The notes under the pieces were generated by a model. The model saw only the letters and a program-made list of their open reading frames with translations, was not told the DNA's origin and made no database searches. Below, in pieces: positions 8,569 through 17,547 of a DNA stretch of 44,588 bases. This stretch comes from an uncultured Candidatus Saccharimonas sp. (GTDB taxonomy: Bacteria > Patescibacteriota > Saccharimonadia > Saccharimonadales > AWTP1-31). The DNA is taken from positions 1 through 44,588 of the forward strand of contig CALRBD010000003.1 in assembly GCA_943353855.1 (NCBI GenBank), written 5' to 3'. The position numbers and the translations under genes were made by a program. Each line of letters begins with the position of its first letter. The first letter of the stretch is position 1.

Positions 8569-8612
8569 AACTAAACTGTATTATGGCGTATTAATGCCCT
8601 ATGGAGCAATAT

Positions 8613-10073
8613 TTATTCTTCTTCTGGTCGTGTGCCATGTTTATGGGTCACATGCTTTTCGATAAACCAGAAATGGATTGCACTACCCTCAAAGTTATAT
8701 GACTCACGTAGATTACGTTCCATGAAACGCTTATAGCTCCAGTGGAGAAACTTCGTATGAGAACCAAAGACTTTAAAGCTTGGAATAGAATTATCGTCTT
8801 CGTGCACTATGTAATTAAGTTTTGGTGTTCGGTTCTTAAGTCCTGCTGGAGGGTGCATACTAACAACTTTACGTAGCCACCTGTTTAGCTCGCTAGTCGT
8901 GAATTTTTGTTTTCGTCGTTCATCAATTTCAAGAGCTAATTCAAAGAGTTTAGTTACATTCTGACCCGTTACGGAGCTTGTGATAACGAGTGGAGCCCAT
9001 GGCACAAAGGCAAAGTTGTGACGGATTTGTGCGGCCATTGAATCTCGGGTAAAGGCAGTTTTATCATCATCAATACTGTCCCATTTACTGATCACTAGTA
9101 TGAGGCCCTTACCTGCTTCTTTGATCATGCCAGCAATCTTCTGATCAAGCTGAACATTCAGTTCATTAACGTCCATCAGCATGACACATACATCAGCCTG
9201 TTCAATTGCGCTGAGGCTACGGATAACGCTAAAGCGTTCGATGCCAACTTCGATTTTTCCGTTTTTTCTGATTCCTGCAGTATCTAGGAGTTCGATTTCT
9301 CGACCTTGATATTTCACGATTGTACGGTTAATATCTCGGGTTGTTCCTGCTCTATCGGCAACTATTGCCTGTTGTTTCTTGGCAAGAGTATTAAAGAGCT
9401 GAGACTTACCAACATTTGGTCGGCCAAGGATTGCTATATGTAGTCGATTTGGATCTTCTTCAAGTCTAGCTTTGCCGATATGCTCTACTAAGCATTCTAA
9501 GAGCTCATCTATTCCTGAATTTTGTGAAGCACTAACCAGGATGATTTCTTTAATACCAAGGCGTTGAAAATCGCTGTGTGTCTTGTGTCCAGCCTTGTCC
9601 ATCTTGTTTACAACAAGCAAGACAGGCTTCTTTGTTTTCAGTGCCATTTTTGCAACACGACGATCTTCTTCTGTAATAATCGTGCTTCCTTCAATAACTA
9701 CCCAGATAACATCTGCGCTATCTGCAGCCTGAGTGATTTGCTCCTGAATTGTAAACTCAAAATCATCTTCAGCATCTTTCATACCTGCTGTATCGACGAG
9801 CCAGAAGTCTTGTCTTTCACGCTCGATACTAGTGCGCCATTTTTGCTGTGAACCATCTGTTCGGCGTACTTTTCGAGATGGTTTTTCTTCTTCTTCGGTT
9901 ACCACTTGGGGTACGTCAATATAGACCGATGCTTTTGCCATGATGCTGTCTCGGGTTGTACCCGCTTCATTTGCAACAATAGCTTCTCTGCGTCGTAGAA
10001 TATTATTAAATAACGTCGATTTACCTACGTTGGCGCGGCCAACAATAGCGACGATTGGTAATTTCTTTGCCAT
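8613..10073 (-). CDS. der: ribosome biogenesis GTPase Der (EngA)
   Basis: Two tandem G domains (GRANVGKSTLFN/GTTRD/DTAGM/NKMD and GRPNVGKSQLFN/GTTRD/DTAGI/SKWD) plus a KH-like C-terminus. Confidence 0.96.
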   Translation of the reverse strand: MAKKLPIVAIVGRANVGKSTLFNNILRRREAIVANEAGTTRDSIMAKASVYIDVPQVVTEEEEKPSRKVRRTDGSQQKWRTSIERERQDFWLVDTAGMKDAEDDFEFTIQEQITQAADSADVIWVVIEGSTIITEEDRRVAKMALKTKKPVLLVVNKMDKAGHKTHSDFQRLGIKEIILVSASQNSGIDELLECLVEHIGKARLEEDPNRLHIAILGRPNVGKSQLFNTLAKKQQAIVADRAGTTRDINRTIVKYQGREIELLDTAGIRKNGKIEVGIERFSVIRSLSAIEQADVCVMLMDVNELNVQLDQKIAGMIKEAGKGLILVISKWDSIDDDKTAFTRDSMAAQIRHNFAFVPWAPLVITSSVTGQNVTKLFELALEIDERRKQKFTTSELNRWLRKVVSMHPPAGLKNRTPKLNYIVHEDDNSIPSFKVFGSHTKFLHWSYKRFMERNLRESYNFEGSAIHFWFIEKHVTHKHGTRPEEE

Positions 10074-10107
10074 TGTCGCTTATTTTACCACAAAATACCT
10101 CTGTTGG

Positions 10108-10767
10108 CTAGTCTTCGCTGACGAGTCTGCTGGTTCCGACTGCCGTACCCTTGAGCATGTAATCCCCAAACTGAATTCGGTGCAGCTTAGAGATTGTATA
10201 GCCTAGCTCACCGAATGTACGTCTAATCTGTCGATTACGGCCTTCTGACATTGTTACAGTCCACGAAGTACCTGACCCAGTAAGCCTTAGCGCACTCTTG
10301 CCATCCTCTAGTTCTATACCTTTTTCTATGGCCCGCTTATCCTCTTGTTTAAGGGGCACATATAGTTCTATTTCGTAGACCTTATCTTTGTTATAACTAG
10401 GATGAGTAAGTCGGTTGGCAAGTTCACCATTATTCGTAAGTAATAATAGACCTGAAGAAGCTTTATCTAGACGGCCTACTGGCTTAAGGGAGTGGTATGC
10501 TTCGGGAAGAAGTTCATAAATTGATTTACTGCCTTGACCATCACGGCTTACGACGTACCCAGTTGGTTTATTGAGCATGATTGTAGTAAATGTCTCTTGA
10601 ATCGATAACGGCTTACCATCTAGGCAAACAACGTCGTTTTCCTGGACTGAATAGCCTGCAGACAAAGGTGGCTGTCCATTAACTGAAATACGGCCCCAGG
10701 TTATTGCCTGGTCCGCAGCTCTTCGAGATATGCCTGTTGCTAAGGCTACATATTTATTGATTCGCAT
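10108..10767 (-). CDS. RsuA/RluB-family 16S/23S rRNA pseudouridine synthase
   Basis: S4 N-terminal domain (MRINKYVALATGISRRAADQAI), LNKPTGYVVSRDGQGSKSIYELLP, PVGRLDKASSGLLLLTNNG, EGRNRQIRR. Confidence 0.92.
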   Translation of the reverse strand: MRINKYVALATGISRRAADQAITWGRISVNGQPPLSAGYSVQENDVVCLDGKPLSIQETFTTIMLNKPTGYVVSRDGQGSKSIYELLPEAYHSLKPVGRLDKASSGLLLLTNNGELANRLTHPSYNKDKVYEIELYVPLKQEDKRAIEKGIELEDGKSALRLTGSGTSWTVTMSEGRNRQIRRTFGELGYTISKLHRIQFGDYMLKGTAVGTSRLVSED

Positions 10768-10786
10768 TGTACTAGTGTACTAGAGA

Positions 10787-11590
10787 TTAGGCCTGAGGAG
10801 TAGGTGGCGTTACTGGCGGCACTATGACAGGAATTTGAACTGGTCCTGTTGTTGCTGTAGGCATTGCCGGAGCCACTGGCGGTGTGACGTCAGGAATTGA
10901 GGTTGTCTGATCCTCCGCTTCCGCTTCAGCTATGAGTTTTTTCAAGCCGTCGCTCCGTTCGTTAATGTCATTAATTGGTTTAATTACTTTTGTATGTCCT
11001 GGAGAAGAGTTGTTGGAATCAGATTTTACTGGCGGTAGCATTTCGGCAGGCACTGATTTAGCGGTTTCAGCCGTTGGCGTTAGTACTTCTGGCATGATTG
11101 ACTCAGTCTTTTCAGCTGCTTTAGCTGGCTCAGCTGGTGCAGGCGTCACTGGCTCAGCTGGTGCAGCAGGCTCAGCTACCTCAGCTGGCTCAGCTACCTC
11201 AGCTGGTGCTGGTGCAGGCGCTAGATCTCCAAGAACTTCTTTAGCTGCCTGTGCGACATCCTCTAGGGTAACTTGAGATTTTACTAAGTAACGATCTGCA
11301 CCAAGCTTGTCAGCACGTTCTTTATCTTCTGCTTGGTTAAGGGCTGTCATCATAATTACTTTAGTATTCTTGGTCTCAGGTGTACTACGAAGGATATCTA
11401 ACATATCAAAGCCACTGATCTTTGGCATCATTATATCGCTAATTATTAGGTCTGGCTTTTCTTTGACTGCCATAGCTAATGCTTCTTCTCCATCTTTAGC
11501 CGATACTACTTCATAGCCTTCTGCAAGAAGTCGTGCGCCATATATTTCTAAGAGATTTGTATCGTCTTCGACGAGCATTATTTTTGCCAT
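10787..11590 (-). CDS. response regulator (REC domain) with Ala/Pro/Glu-rich C-terminal tail
   Basis: MLVEDDTNLLEIYGARLLAEGYEV...DLIISDIMMPKISGFDML...KVIMMTAL...YLVKSQV. No recognisable DNA-binding output domain. Confidence 0.9.
   Translation of the reverse strand: MAKIMLVEDDTNLLEIYGARLLAEGYEVVSAKDGEEALAMAVKEKPDLIISDIMMPKISGFDMLDILRSTPETKNTKVIMMTALNQAEDKERADKLGADRYLVKSQVTLEDVAQAAKEVLGDLAPAPAPAEVAEPAEVAEPAAPAEPVTPAPAEPAKAAEKTESIMPEVLTPTAETAKSVPAEMLPPVKSDSNNSSPGHTKVIKPINDINERSDGLKKLIAEAEAEDQTTSIPDVTPPVAPAMPTATTGPVQIPVIVPPVTPPTPQA
11171..11206 (-). repeat. tandem 18-bp direct repeat encoding Ala-Glu-Pro-rich linker
   Basis: CTCAGCTACCTCAGCTGG occurs twice in perfect tandem (11171-11188, 11189-11206), within a larger AEPAEVAEPAAPAEP low-complexity tract. 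Confidence 0.85.
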
Positions 11591-11653
11591 GTAGTGTATT
11601 CCCTCATATGCTTATTTTAATTACATTGTAGCATAACTGGCTTGTAATAAATT

Positions 11654-13123
11654 TCACTTTTTACTGATTTCTACTGCGGTTGGGGTCATTTTAGTACTAA
11701 GCTCGGCGTAGCGCTGATTGCTAAGTCTAGGCAGATTAATAAAGAACGTACTACCCTTGCCTAGTTCGCTCTCGGCCCATATTTGACCGTTATATAATTC
11801 AATGATTTTGCGAGATATATAAAGCCCAAGACCAGTTCCTCCGCTTGTACGAGTAGAGCTATTATCTAGACGGTAGAACTTTTGAAATAGATGTGGTACG
11901 TCTTCAGGCGCCATACCAACTCCAGTATCCTTGACGTATATTTGTACGACGTTAGCATCTCCCGTTAGACCGATGGATATCTTTCCTGAATTGGTATATT
12001 TAACCGCATTGTCATACAAGTTTGTAATAACTTCACGAAGTCGCTCTGGATCGGCGTAGATATTGTAGAGCGGCTGAATGACCTTGGTGCTCCCATCTAA
12101 CTTGCTAGAATTACCTACAGAGGCTCCAGTTGATCCTAGAACGTATTCAACAGTAAGGCTTTTCTTTTGAGCAACAAAGCGCAGATCTTCAGTCAGTTTT
12201 GCTATGAAAGATCCTACTTCAATAATTTCAGGGTTGTTTGTAAGTCTTCCATCGTCTGCTTTCGAACTGGTCAAAAGGTCTTGGAATAGATCTCCAAGGT
12301 GGCGTGTCGCATCATGAGCTTTGGTTAGGTATGACCTTGCCTTATCATCCACTTTGGAAACATTAGAGTTAAGCGCTAGGGACAAGTATCCTTCGATTGC
12401 TGCAACTGGAGTACGCATTTCGTGACTTGCAGTACTTATGAACTCAGCACGTTGCCGAGCAGCTTCCCGTTCCTCGCTTACGTCACGAACTATAGAAACA
12501 GTACCAACTACTGCTCCCATTTCATCTAGCATTGGAGATACACTCATGCTCACAGCTATTTTTTTCTTGCTGCTGTGTGTCGTTACAAAAGCAGCATCAT
12601 CCTTAATCGGCTTACCGGTATCAAAGACTTTCTTAAACGGGTTTTGCTGATCTGTATATGGAGTACCTTTGGTATCCGAGAATGCAAATACTGAATGGTA
12701 GTCAAGGTTTAGGGCATCTTGCGGGTTCCATCCAGCAATTTGAGCAGCACTATTGTTTAGCATTGTAATTTTGCCAGTTTCGTCAGTAACCACAATACCA
12801 TCAGAAACGGATTCCAAAATATTATCTGATTGGTTCTGTGGGGCACTTAGGATCGAATGTACTGGACTATTGTCTGATGTCTTTCTTGAAGCCGTTTGAC
12901 CAGGAAGAGAAAGCCGAGCTTGTGAAATACCTAGGCTTATTGCGGATAATAATATAGCCGCAAATAATGCAAAGATTATGCCTATTGCAGTGCTACTACC
13001 CTTTGAGCCAATGTTAAACAGCAAGAAAATTACCACAAATTGGCTTATAAACACGAATAGTACCCACCCTATCTTCTCGGCAGAACTGGGTGGATTAGTG
13101 GTAGGTTTTACTGAATTTGGCAT
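11654..13123 (-). CDS. membrane sensor histidine kinase (PAS + HisKA + HATPase_c)
   Basis: Two TMs, PAS (SVSDGIVVTDETGKITMLNNSAAQIAGW), HisKA (ISTASHEMRTPVAAIEGYLSLAL), N box (ITNLYDNAVKYT), GTGLGLYISRKIIELY. Confidence 0.95.
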   Translation of the reverse strand: MPNSVKPTTNPPSSAEKIGWVLFVFISQFVVIFLLFNIGSKGSSTAIGIIFALFAAILLSAISLGISQARLSLPGQTASRKTSDNSPVHSILSAPQNQSDNILESVSDGIVVTDETGKITMLNNSAAQIAGWNPQDALNLDYHSVFAFSDTKGTPYTDQQNPFKKVFDTGKPIKDDAAFVTTHSSKKKIAVSMSVSPMLDEMGAVVGTVSIVRDVSEEREAARQRAEFISTASHEMRTPVAAIEGYLSLALNSNVSKVDDKARSYLTKAHDATRHLGDLFQDLLTSSKADDGRLTNNPEIIEVGSFIAKLTEDLRFVAQKKSLTVEYVLGSTGASVGNSSKLDGSTKVIQPLYNIYADPERLREVITNLYDNAVKYTNSGKISIGLTGDANVVQIYVKDTGVGMAPEDVPHLFQKFYRLDNSSTRTSGGTGLGLYISRKIIELYNGQIWAESELGKGSTFFINLPRLSNQRYAELSTKMTPTAVEISKK

Positions 13124-13231
13124 ATTACCATAAGCAATTATGACAGACTCATGTGATAGTCACAACCACTGTTATTGATCTGGACGTATCTCTGTAAATC
13201 TGTTAGAATTTGCACGTTCACATACGACAAT

Positions 13232-13307
13232 GGCCCCGTCGTCTAGTGGTTAGGATATCTGGTTCTCATCCAGAAGATCGCGGGTTCGAATCCCGCCGGG
13301 GTCACCA
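13232..13307 (+). tRNA. tRNA-Glu (anticodon CTC), CCA encoded
   Basis: ggccccgtcgtctagtggttaggatatctggttCTCatccagaagatcgcgggttcgaatcccgccggggtcacca folds as a cloverleaf. Confidence 0.96.
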
Positions 13308-13349
13308 AAATTTTATAACGAACTTATACTAAGATAGATTTCTAAATAT

Positions 13350-14957
13350 TTATGCTACAATTTTAGTAAATTTAGCGCGCTGTCTTCCTTTGTTCTCACC
13401 ATCGTCTGGCACGTTAAAGTTAAATATTCCACCCGCTCTTATAGGAATCACGAATTCATCTGGGAAACGATCTATACTTGTTTGTTGCAAGGCATCTATT
13501 CCTACCCTAAGCAATGCTTTATTTGCTTCAATTTGTCTATCCATCTCCTCGATATCTGTACTCACCTTAATGGGTTTCTGGTCTATTTTTACAATTTGAG
13601 GAAAACTTTCCCCGACGCCAGAGAGTTGAGCAGTCTGTAGCTCTTGTTCACTTATTGCTATGGCGAAATCGTTCTTTGACAGTCTAAATCCGTGAGCATC
13701 AGGGGCTTGCTCTGTTGGCGCTCCAGGAGTTGAATCGATTGGAGATGAATAAAATGTGCGGTCTATTCCCCCTACGCCTTGACCGTCTGATGATCCTGAG
13801 CCAATACTTCCTATGCTAGGTGGGCTTGTTACGCGACTAATAACTTGCGCCTTGCGATCCTGCTTCATTCGTAGTACGCCATATTCAGCATCTCTTGCGA
13901 AAGGAGCTGAGGATATAACTTCGCGAATAGGAAGTGCTATCGTTCCACCAGTCTTAGTCCCCCCTTTATATCCTGTCGGATCAAATGACTCACTCCAATG
14001 CACCGTAGGCGCATGTAAATGATCACCTAATGATTCAGCAGTTTGTACCTGTACCTCTCCATTTTTTTGTTTTTGCATCCTCCTAGTTAGGATTTCGCCA
14101 TTTGACCGTGTCTTAGTAATATCGCTCGAATTATGGAATAACAGTTGCCCCGCATGGCGAACATCATTCCAGAAACGCTCAGTCGCTCTATCTATTGAAG
14201 CTGTAGGCCTTTCTAGAACCGGCAAAAATATTTTTCTATTCTCTACAAGACCATACTTTACATCACCAAAAGACATACGAACAGCACCGTAGTCAGTAAA
14301 ATGGGGTGACTCTGTAACGACATTTTTTACTCGAGAAAATATATCTTTGACTATTTCAATCTCTTCTTCACCAATCGAAGTAACGCCAACACTTGCTTCG
14401 CTAAATAAAGAGGCGCTGCATTCTATGAGCAACATTTGCTCTACGCACTCAAGCTTTGGATCTTCTGGATTGGCCAATCTCTCGAGGCGTACTTTTGCAA
14501 GTAAGGGCGCAGCAATTCGTGTGATTGCTGGAGGCATGTTGCCATATCCAACCATAGCCTCATATAGATGCTGAGTGTCTAGACCACTTTCATTGCTTGC
14601 GTCAACGATAGACTGTAGTTCAGTCTGTCGCTCGACTTTTTGTTCTTCAGACAAAGTCTTGGGGTCTTCTGTGATACTTTTATCTATTGTTGATACCAAA
14701 GCATAATTTGTTTCAAAATATTGAGTCAGTGCCTCTTTCATTTGAGGTGTCTCTTCAAAATCAACCTTGGCCAAGGCCTCTCTTACTCGTTTTTCAATAG
14801 CCTCAGGGCTCCGTAATGTATCAAGAGTAGAACTGACTGCAACTTCACCTACACCTTCCGCTACCTCAGGGTCAATGGGGTCATTAATTGCCTCTGGCAT
14901 AATATCTTCAGGCTTTATTGGTTGTATATTGGATTGCGGTATTGTTTCTGTGCTCAT
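13350..14957 (-). CDS. hypothetical protein (535 aa)
   Basis: Long intact ORF. Acidic N-terminus, no TM. No family recognised. Confidence 0.7.
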   Translation of the reverse strand: MSTETIPQSNIQPIKPEDIMPEAINDPIDPEVAEGVGEVAVSSTLDTLRSPEAIEKRVREALAKVDFEETPQMKEALTQYFETNYALVSTIDKSITEDPKTLSEEQKVERQTELQSIVDASNESGLDTQHLYEAMVGYGNMPPAITRIAAPLLAKVRLERLANPEDPKLECVEQMLLIECSASLFSEASVGVTSIGEEEIEIVKDIFSRVKNVVTESPHFTDYGAVRMSFGDVKYGLVENRKIFLPVLERPTASIDRATERFWNDVRHAGQLLFHNSSDITKTRSNGEILTRRMQKQKNGEVQVQTAESLGDHLHAPTVHWSESFDPTGYKGGTKTGGTIALPIREVISSAPFARDAEYGVLRMKQDRKAQVISRVTSPPSIGSIGSGSSDGQGVGGIDRTFYSSPIDSTPGAPTEQAPDAHGFRLSKNDFAIAISEQELQTAQLSGVGESFPQIVKIDQKPIKVSTDIEEMDRQIEANKALLRVGIDALQQTSIDRFPDEFVIPIRAGGIFNFNVPDDGENKGRQRAKFTKIVA

Positions 14958-15085
14958 ATCATCCCTTTATTGTTTATAAGTAGTATAGGCTATGTTTATA
15001 CGAACAGTATTTATTATACTCGTCCACTTATTCTTTAGCTTACTTTTTTAATCTCATCACATGAAAAAATACACCAACAGATGAT

Positions 15086-15337
15086 ATGATAGATATGACA
15101 ATCATGAAAATATTAATTATACTTGCCGTTCTTATTGCTATCGTTCTTGCTGTAATGGTATATGTTTACCTAGATTACCGGAGGCATAAAAAGCCATTAC
15201 TAAGCGTTGACCCAAACGTTAACTACAGCTTGTTCCACCATATAGCAGTAGTGACGATTCCAATTTTCCGTTATCGCCTTTCTATTCGTTTATCTAAAGT
15301 TAATCCTCAGAACTCTCGAGGTGTCCACAAGTTTTAA
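15086..15337 (+). CDS. small single-TM hypothetical protein
   Basis: 83 aa; ILIILAVLIAIVLAVMVYVYLDYRRHKK TM segment. Ends with a 4-nt overlap with rlmH on the opposite strand. Confidence 0.45.
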   Translation: MIDMTIMKILIILAVLIAIVLAVMVYVYLDYRRHKKPLLSVDPNVNYSLFHHIAVVTIPIFRYRLSIRLSKVNPQNSRGVHKF

Positions 15338-15762
15338 TGGTGATACGGTTGTCCTGCTGAGATGGTGCTTGCTCGGTACAATGTTTCCGCAAGTATAACC
15401 ATTGCTAAATCGTGTGGAAACGTCAGTTCAGACAATCCCCATTGTCTGTCGGCTGAGTCAATAACTTTTTTCGGGAGTCCATCAGGGCCACCAACTATAA
15501 AGCAGAGCTCTTGAGCGACGTTGGCTCTTTTATCAATGAAAGCTGCCAGTGCTTCGCTGTTCATTTGCGGTCCATCGATAACAAGCGCAACGCTATAGCC
15601 TGAACCGATTGCAGCTTCTATGTGCTCACTATCGTTCTTGTTGTCGGCGATATGCGTAATGCGTACCGTATGGTAGCGCTGTAGCCGATCTATATAGAGC
15701 TTCCAGCCTGTTTGCGCGTAGTCTAGCTTAGGACTGCCAATGGTAACGATATGTAGTTTCAT
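15334..15762 (-). CDS. rlmH: 23S rRNA (pseudouridine1915-N3)-methyltransferase
   Basis: MKLHIVTIGSPK...IDGPQMNSEALAAFID...CFIVGGPDGLPKKVIDSADRQWGLSELTFPHDLAMVILAETLYRASTISAGQPYHH. Confidence 0.96.
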   Translation of the reverse strand: MKLHIVTIGSPKLDYAQTGWKLYIDRLQRYHTVRITHIADNKNDSEHIEAAIGSGYSVALVIDGPQMNSEALAAFIDKRANVAQELCFIVGGPDGLPKKVIDSADRQWGLSELTFPHDLAMVILAETLYRASTISAGQPYHH

Positions 15763-15781
15763 AATGCTCCCATTCTATCCT

Positions 15782-17035
15782 TTATAGGTCGTTCGTGCTA
15801 CCAAAGGCTACACGTTTAATAATAACGTCCTGCATATTAGCCATAGAAGCTGGTACGATCGTAAACTCACCGTATCGGTCATTTACGATATCGGCAGCCC
15901 GAGCAAGTGATTTCGTATCAAGCCGGCTATCGTCAAAGAGGCCCATTTGCTGTGGATTAGATGGACGTAGGTTAAATACTGTAATACCAATGTTGGTGAC
16001 TCTAGCGGGTATCAAAGCTTCGTTTAAAAGTTTTTGAGCATGAAGATAAATGTCCTGGGTAGAATATATGTCGGCCCGTACTCGCTTACCTTTAGACCAG
16101 TGCATTCTATTTTCAAATCCAAGCCATAGATGAATACCGGATGCAATATAATTTTGCCCTCGAAGTCTTCTGCCTGTTTTCTCACAGAGCTTCATGAGTA
16201 AACGCGAAAGTTCTTGCTTATCTCGTGTTTTCTTAGAAAGTGCGTACTGCTGACCGAAAGATTTCCGGCCAAATTTAATCGTGTCGACTTCATGGCCGTG
16301 AAGCCTCAAATGCCAATAGAATCCAACAATACTTTTAAAGACTCGTTTACGGAGCATGAGCGCGGGAGCATCTAGAAACTGGATTGGAGTGTAGATGCCA
16401 GCAATATTAAGCCGTGCCTCGTAACGGACATTAATGCCCGGAAGATCAGTTAGTACTAGTCCGGCGTATACATCCCTGAGATTATTCCCGTCTATTCGGT
16501 CCATGCCGTCTGGCTTATTTAGGCCTGCTGCTAGTTTTGCAAGAAAGCGGTTAGGTCCAATACCAATATTGACTGTTACATATTCCCCCAGCGCATCTTT
16601 AATGTCCTGTTTGATTTGCATACCAATGTCCTCAAGGCTGCGTCCCGCCTGCAATGCCCGTGAACCCCGAAAGTCGATAACGAATTCATCGACAGATTTA
16701 GGAGTCACATCGCTCGTGTACTTTAAGAGCACTTCTTTAAACCGTTTATGAGCATTGAAGTACTTTTCAGGGTCTGGCGTCATAACATGAACGTCTGGAG
16801 ACAAGAGTCGAGCCTCACGGACGTTAACACCCAGCTTAATGCCCAGTGCTTTCGCTTCATATGAAGATGCTATGACCATACCTCCTGGAGAGTCATAGGC
16901 GGCAACAGCCACCGGCTTATTTCGCAGTAGTGGGTTAGCTTGTTGTTCAATGATCGCAAAGCAACTATTAAGATCGATGTGCATTATTTGTGGAGGGTTA
17001 TAGTTAATGGGTATTTCCATCATGCACCGCCTCAA
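15782..17035 (-). CDS. Y-family DNA polymerase (Pol IV/DinB-like)
   Basis: MHIDLNSCFAIIEQQANPLLRNKPVAVA, ASYEAKALGIKLG, VDEFVIDF, NIGIGPNRFLAKLAAGLNKPDG. Start may be the MEIPINY Met. Confidence 0.92.
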   Translation of the reverse strand: MRRCMMEIPINYNPPQIMHIDLNSCFAIIEQQANPLLRNKPVAVAAYDSPGGMVIASSYEAKALGIKLGVNVREARLLSPDVHVMTPDPEKYFNAHKRFKEVLLKYTSDVTPKSVDEFVIDFRGSRALQAGRSLEDIGMQIKQDIKDALGEYVTVNIGIGPNRFLAKLAAGLNKPDGMDRIDGNNLRDVYAGLVLTDLPGINVRYEARLNIAGIYTPIQFLDAPALMLRKRVFKSIVGFYWHLRLHGHEVDTIKFGRKSFGQQYALSKKTRDKQELSRLLMKLCEKTGRRLRGQNYIASGIHLWLGFENRMHWSKGKRVRADIYSTQDIYLHAQKLLNEALIPARVTNIGITVFNLRPSNPQQMGLFDDSRLDTKSLARAADIVNDRYGEFTIVPASMANMQDVIIKRVAFGSTNDL

Positions 17036-17270
17036 GGTTCCACTGAAGTGTATTAGTATTAAGATTAAGCCTAAACCATAAAGATTCTTGAGTATCGACT
17101 AGCTCATAGATGTGATGGAGTATCTTACCTTCAGTAATAGTATGGTGATAGCCTATCTTCCCTACTCTGTATTCCGTATTACGCCAGCTAATAGTATGGG
17201 GTGCTGCAACGCGTTTTTTCGCACTGTAATACATGACGACACTCACTGATTCGTTAATTTTTTCGCGCAT
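17004..17270 (-). CDS. small DUF6504-like protein, overlapping the Y-polymerase gene
   Basis: 88 aa; ESVSVVMYYSAKKRVAAPHTISWRNTEYRVGKIGYHHTI...HHIYELVDTQESLWFRLNLNTNTLQWNLEAV. Resembles the 36300-36569 product. 32-nt overlap with the downstream polymerase ORF. Confidence 0.7.
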   Translation of the reverse strand: MREKINESVSVVMYYSAKKRVAAPHTISWRNTEYRVGKIGYHHTITEGKILHHIYELVDTQESLWFRLNLNTNTLQWNLEAVHDGNTH

Positions 17271-17547
17271 ATCGTATCCTTACTCTGCAAACGCAGAATT
17301 CACAAATAGCCCTATTCTCGAGGTGCTACCTGGCTTATTGTATAAAAGAGAGCTTGCCAAGATGATACGTACTCTTGACGCTTGAACTATGCTGCGATTA
17401 ATGACCGAGGTGCCATTGAGGCCCTACTGCGTCCACAGATAATCAATAAACGGATTTGTATAAAATATAAAGCCTGCAGATGAAAGTGATATTAATCCCA
17501 GTACCTACATCGCTATTAACTAGTATAACGAAAAGTATTTGTGTTGC

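Noticed and set aside
11171-11206. Short tandem repeats considered as a possible CRISPR or mobile-element signature
   Set aside because: In-frame 18-bp coding repeats within a protein linker, without spacers or flanking mobile genes.
10932-11276. 114-aa + strand ORF (Ala/Gly/Ser-rich) opposite the response regulator
   Set aside because: Antisense shadow of the repetitive A/P/E-encoding tail. The minus-strand REC gene is clearly the real CDS.
17280-17300. TTCTGCG-TT-TGCAGAG-like inverted repeat upstream of the DUF6504-like/polymerase genes as an SOS (LexA) box
   Set aside because: Imperfect and not matching known LexA consensus sequences (CTGT-N8-ACAG or CGAAC-N4-GTTCG). The second DUF6504-like gene lacks the same site, so not claimed.
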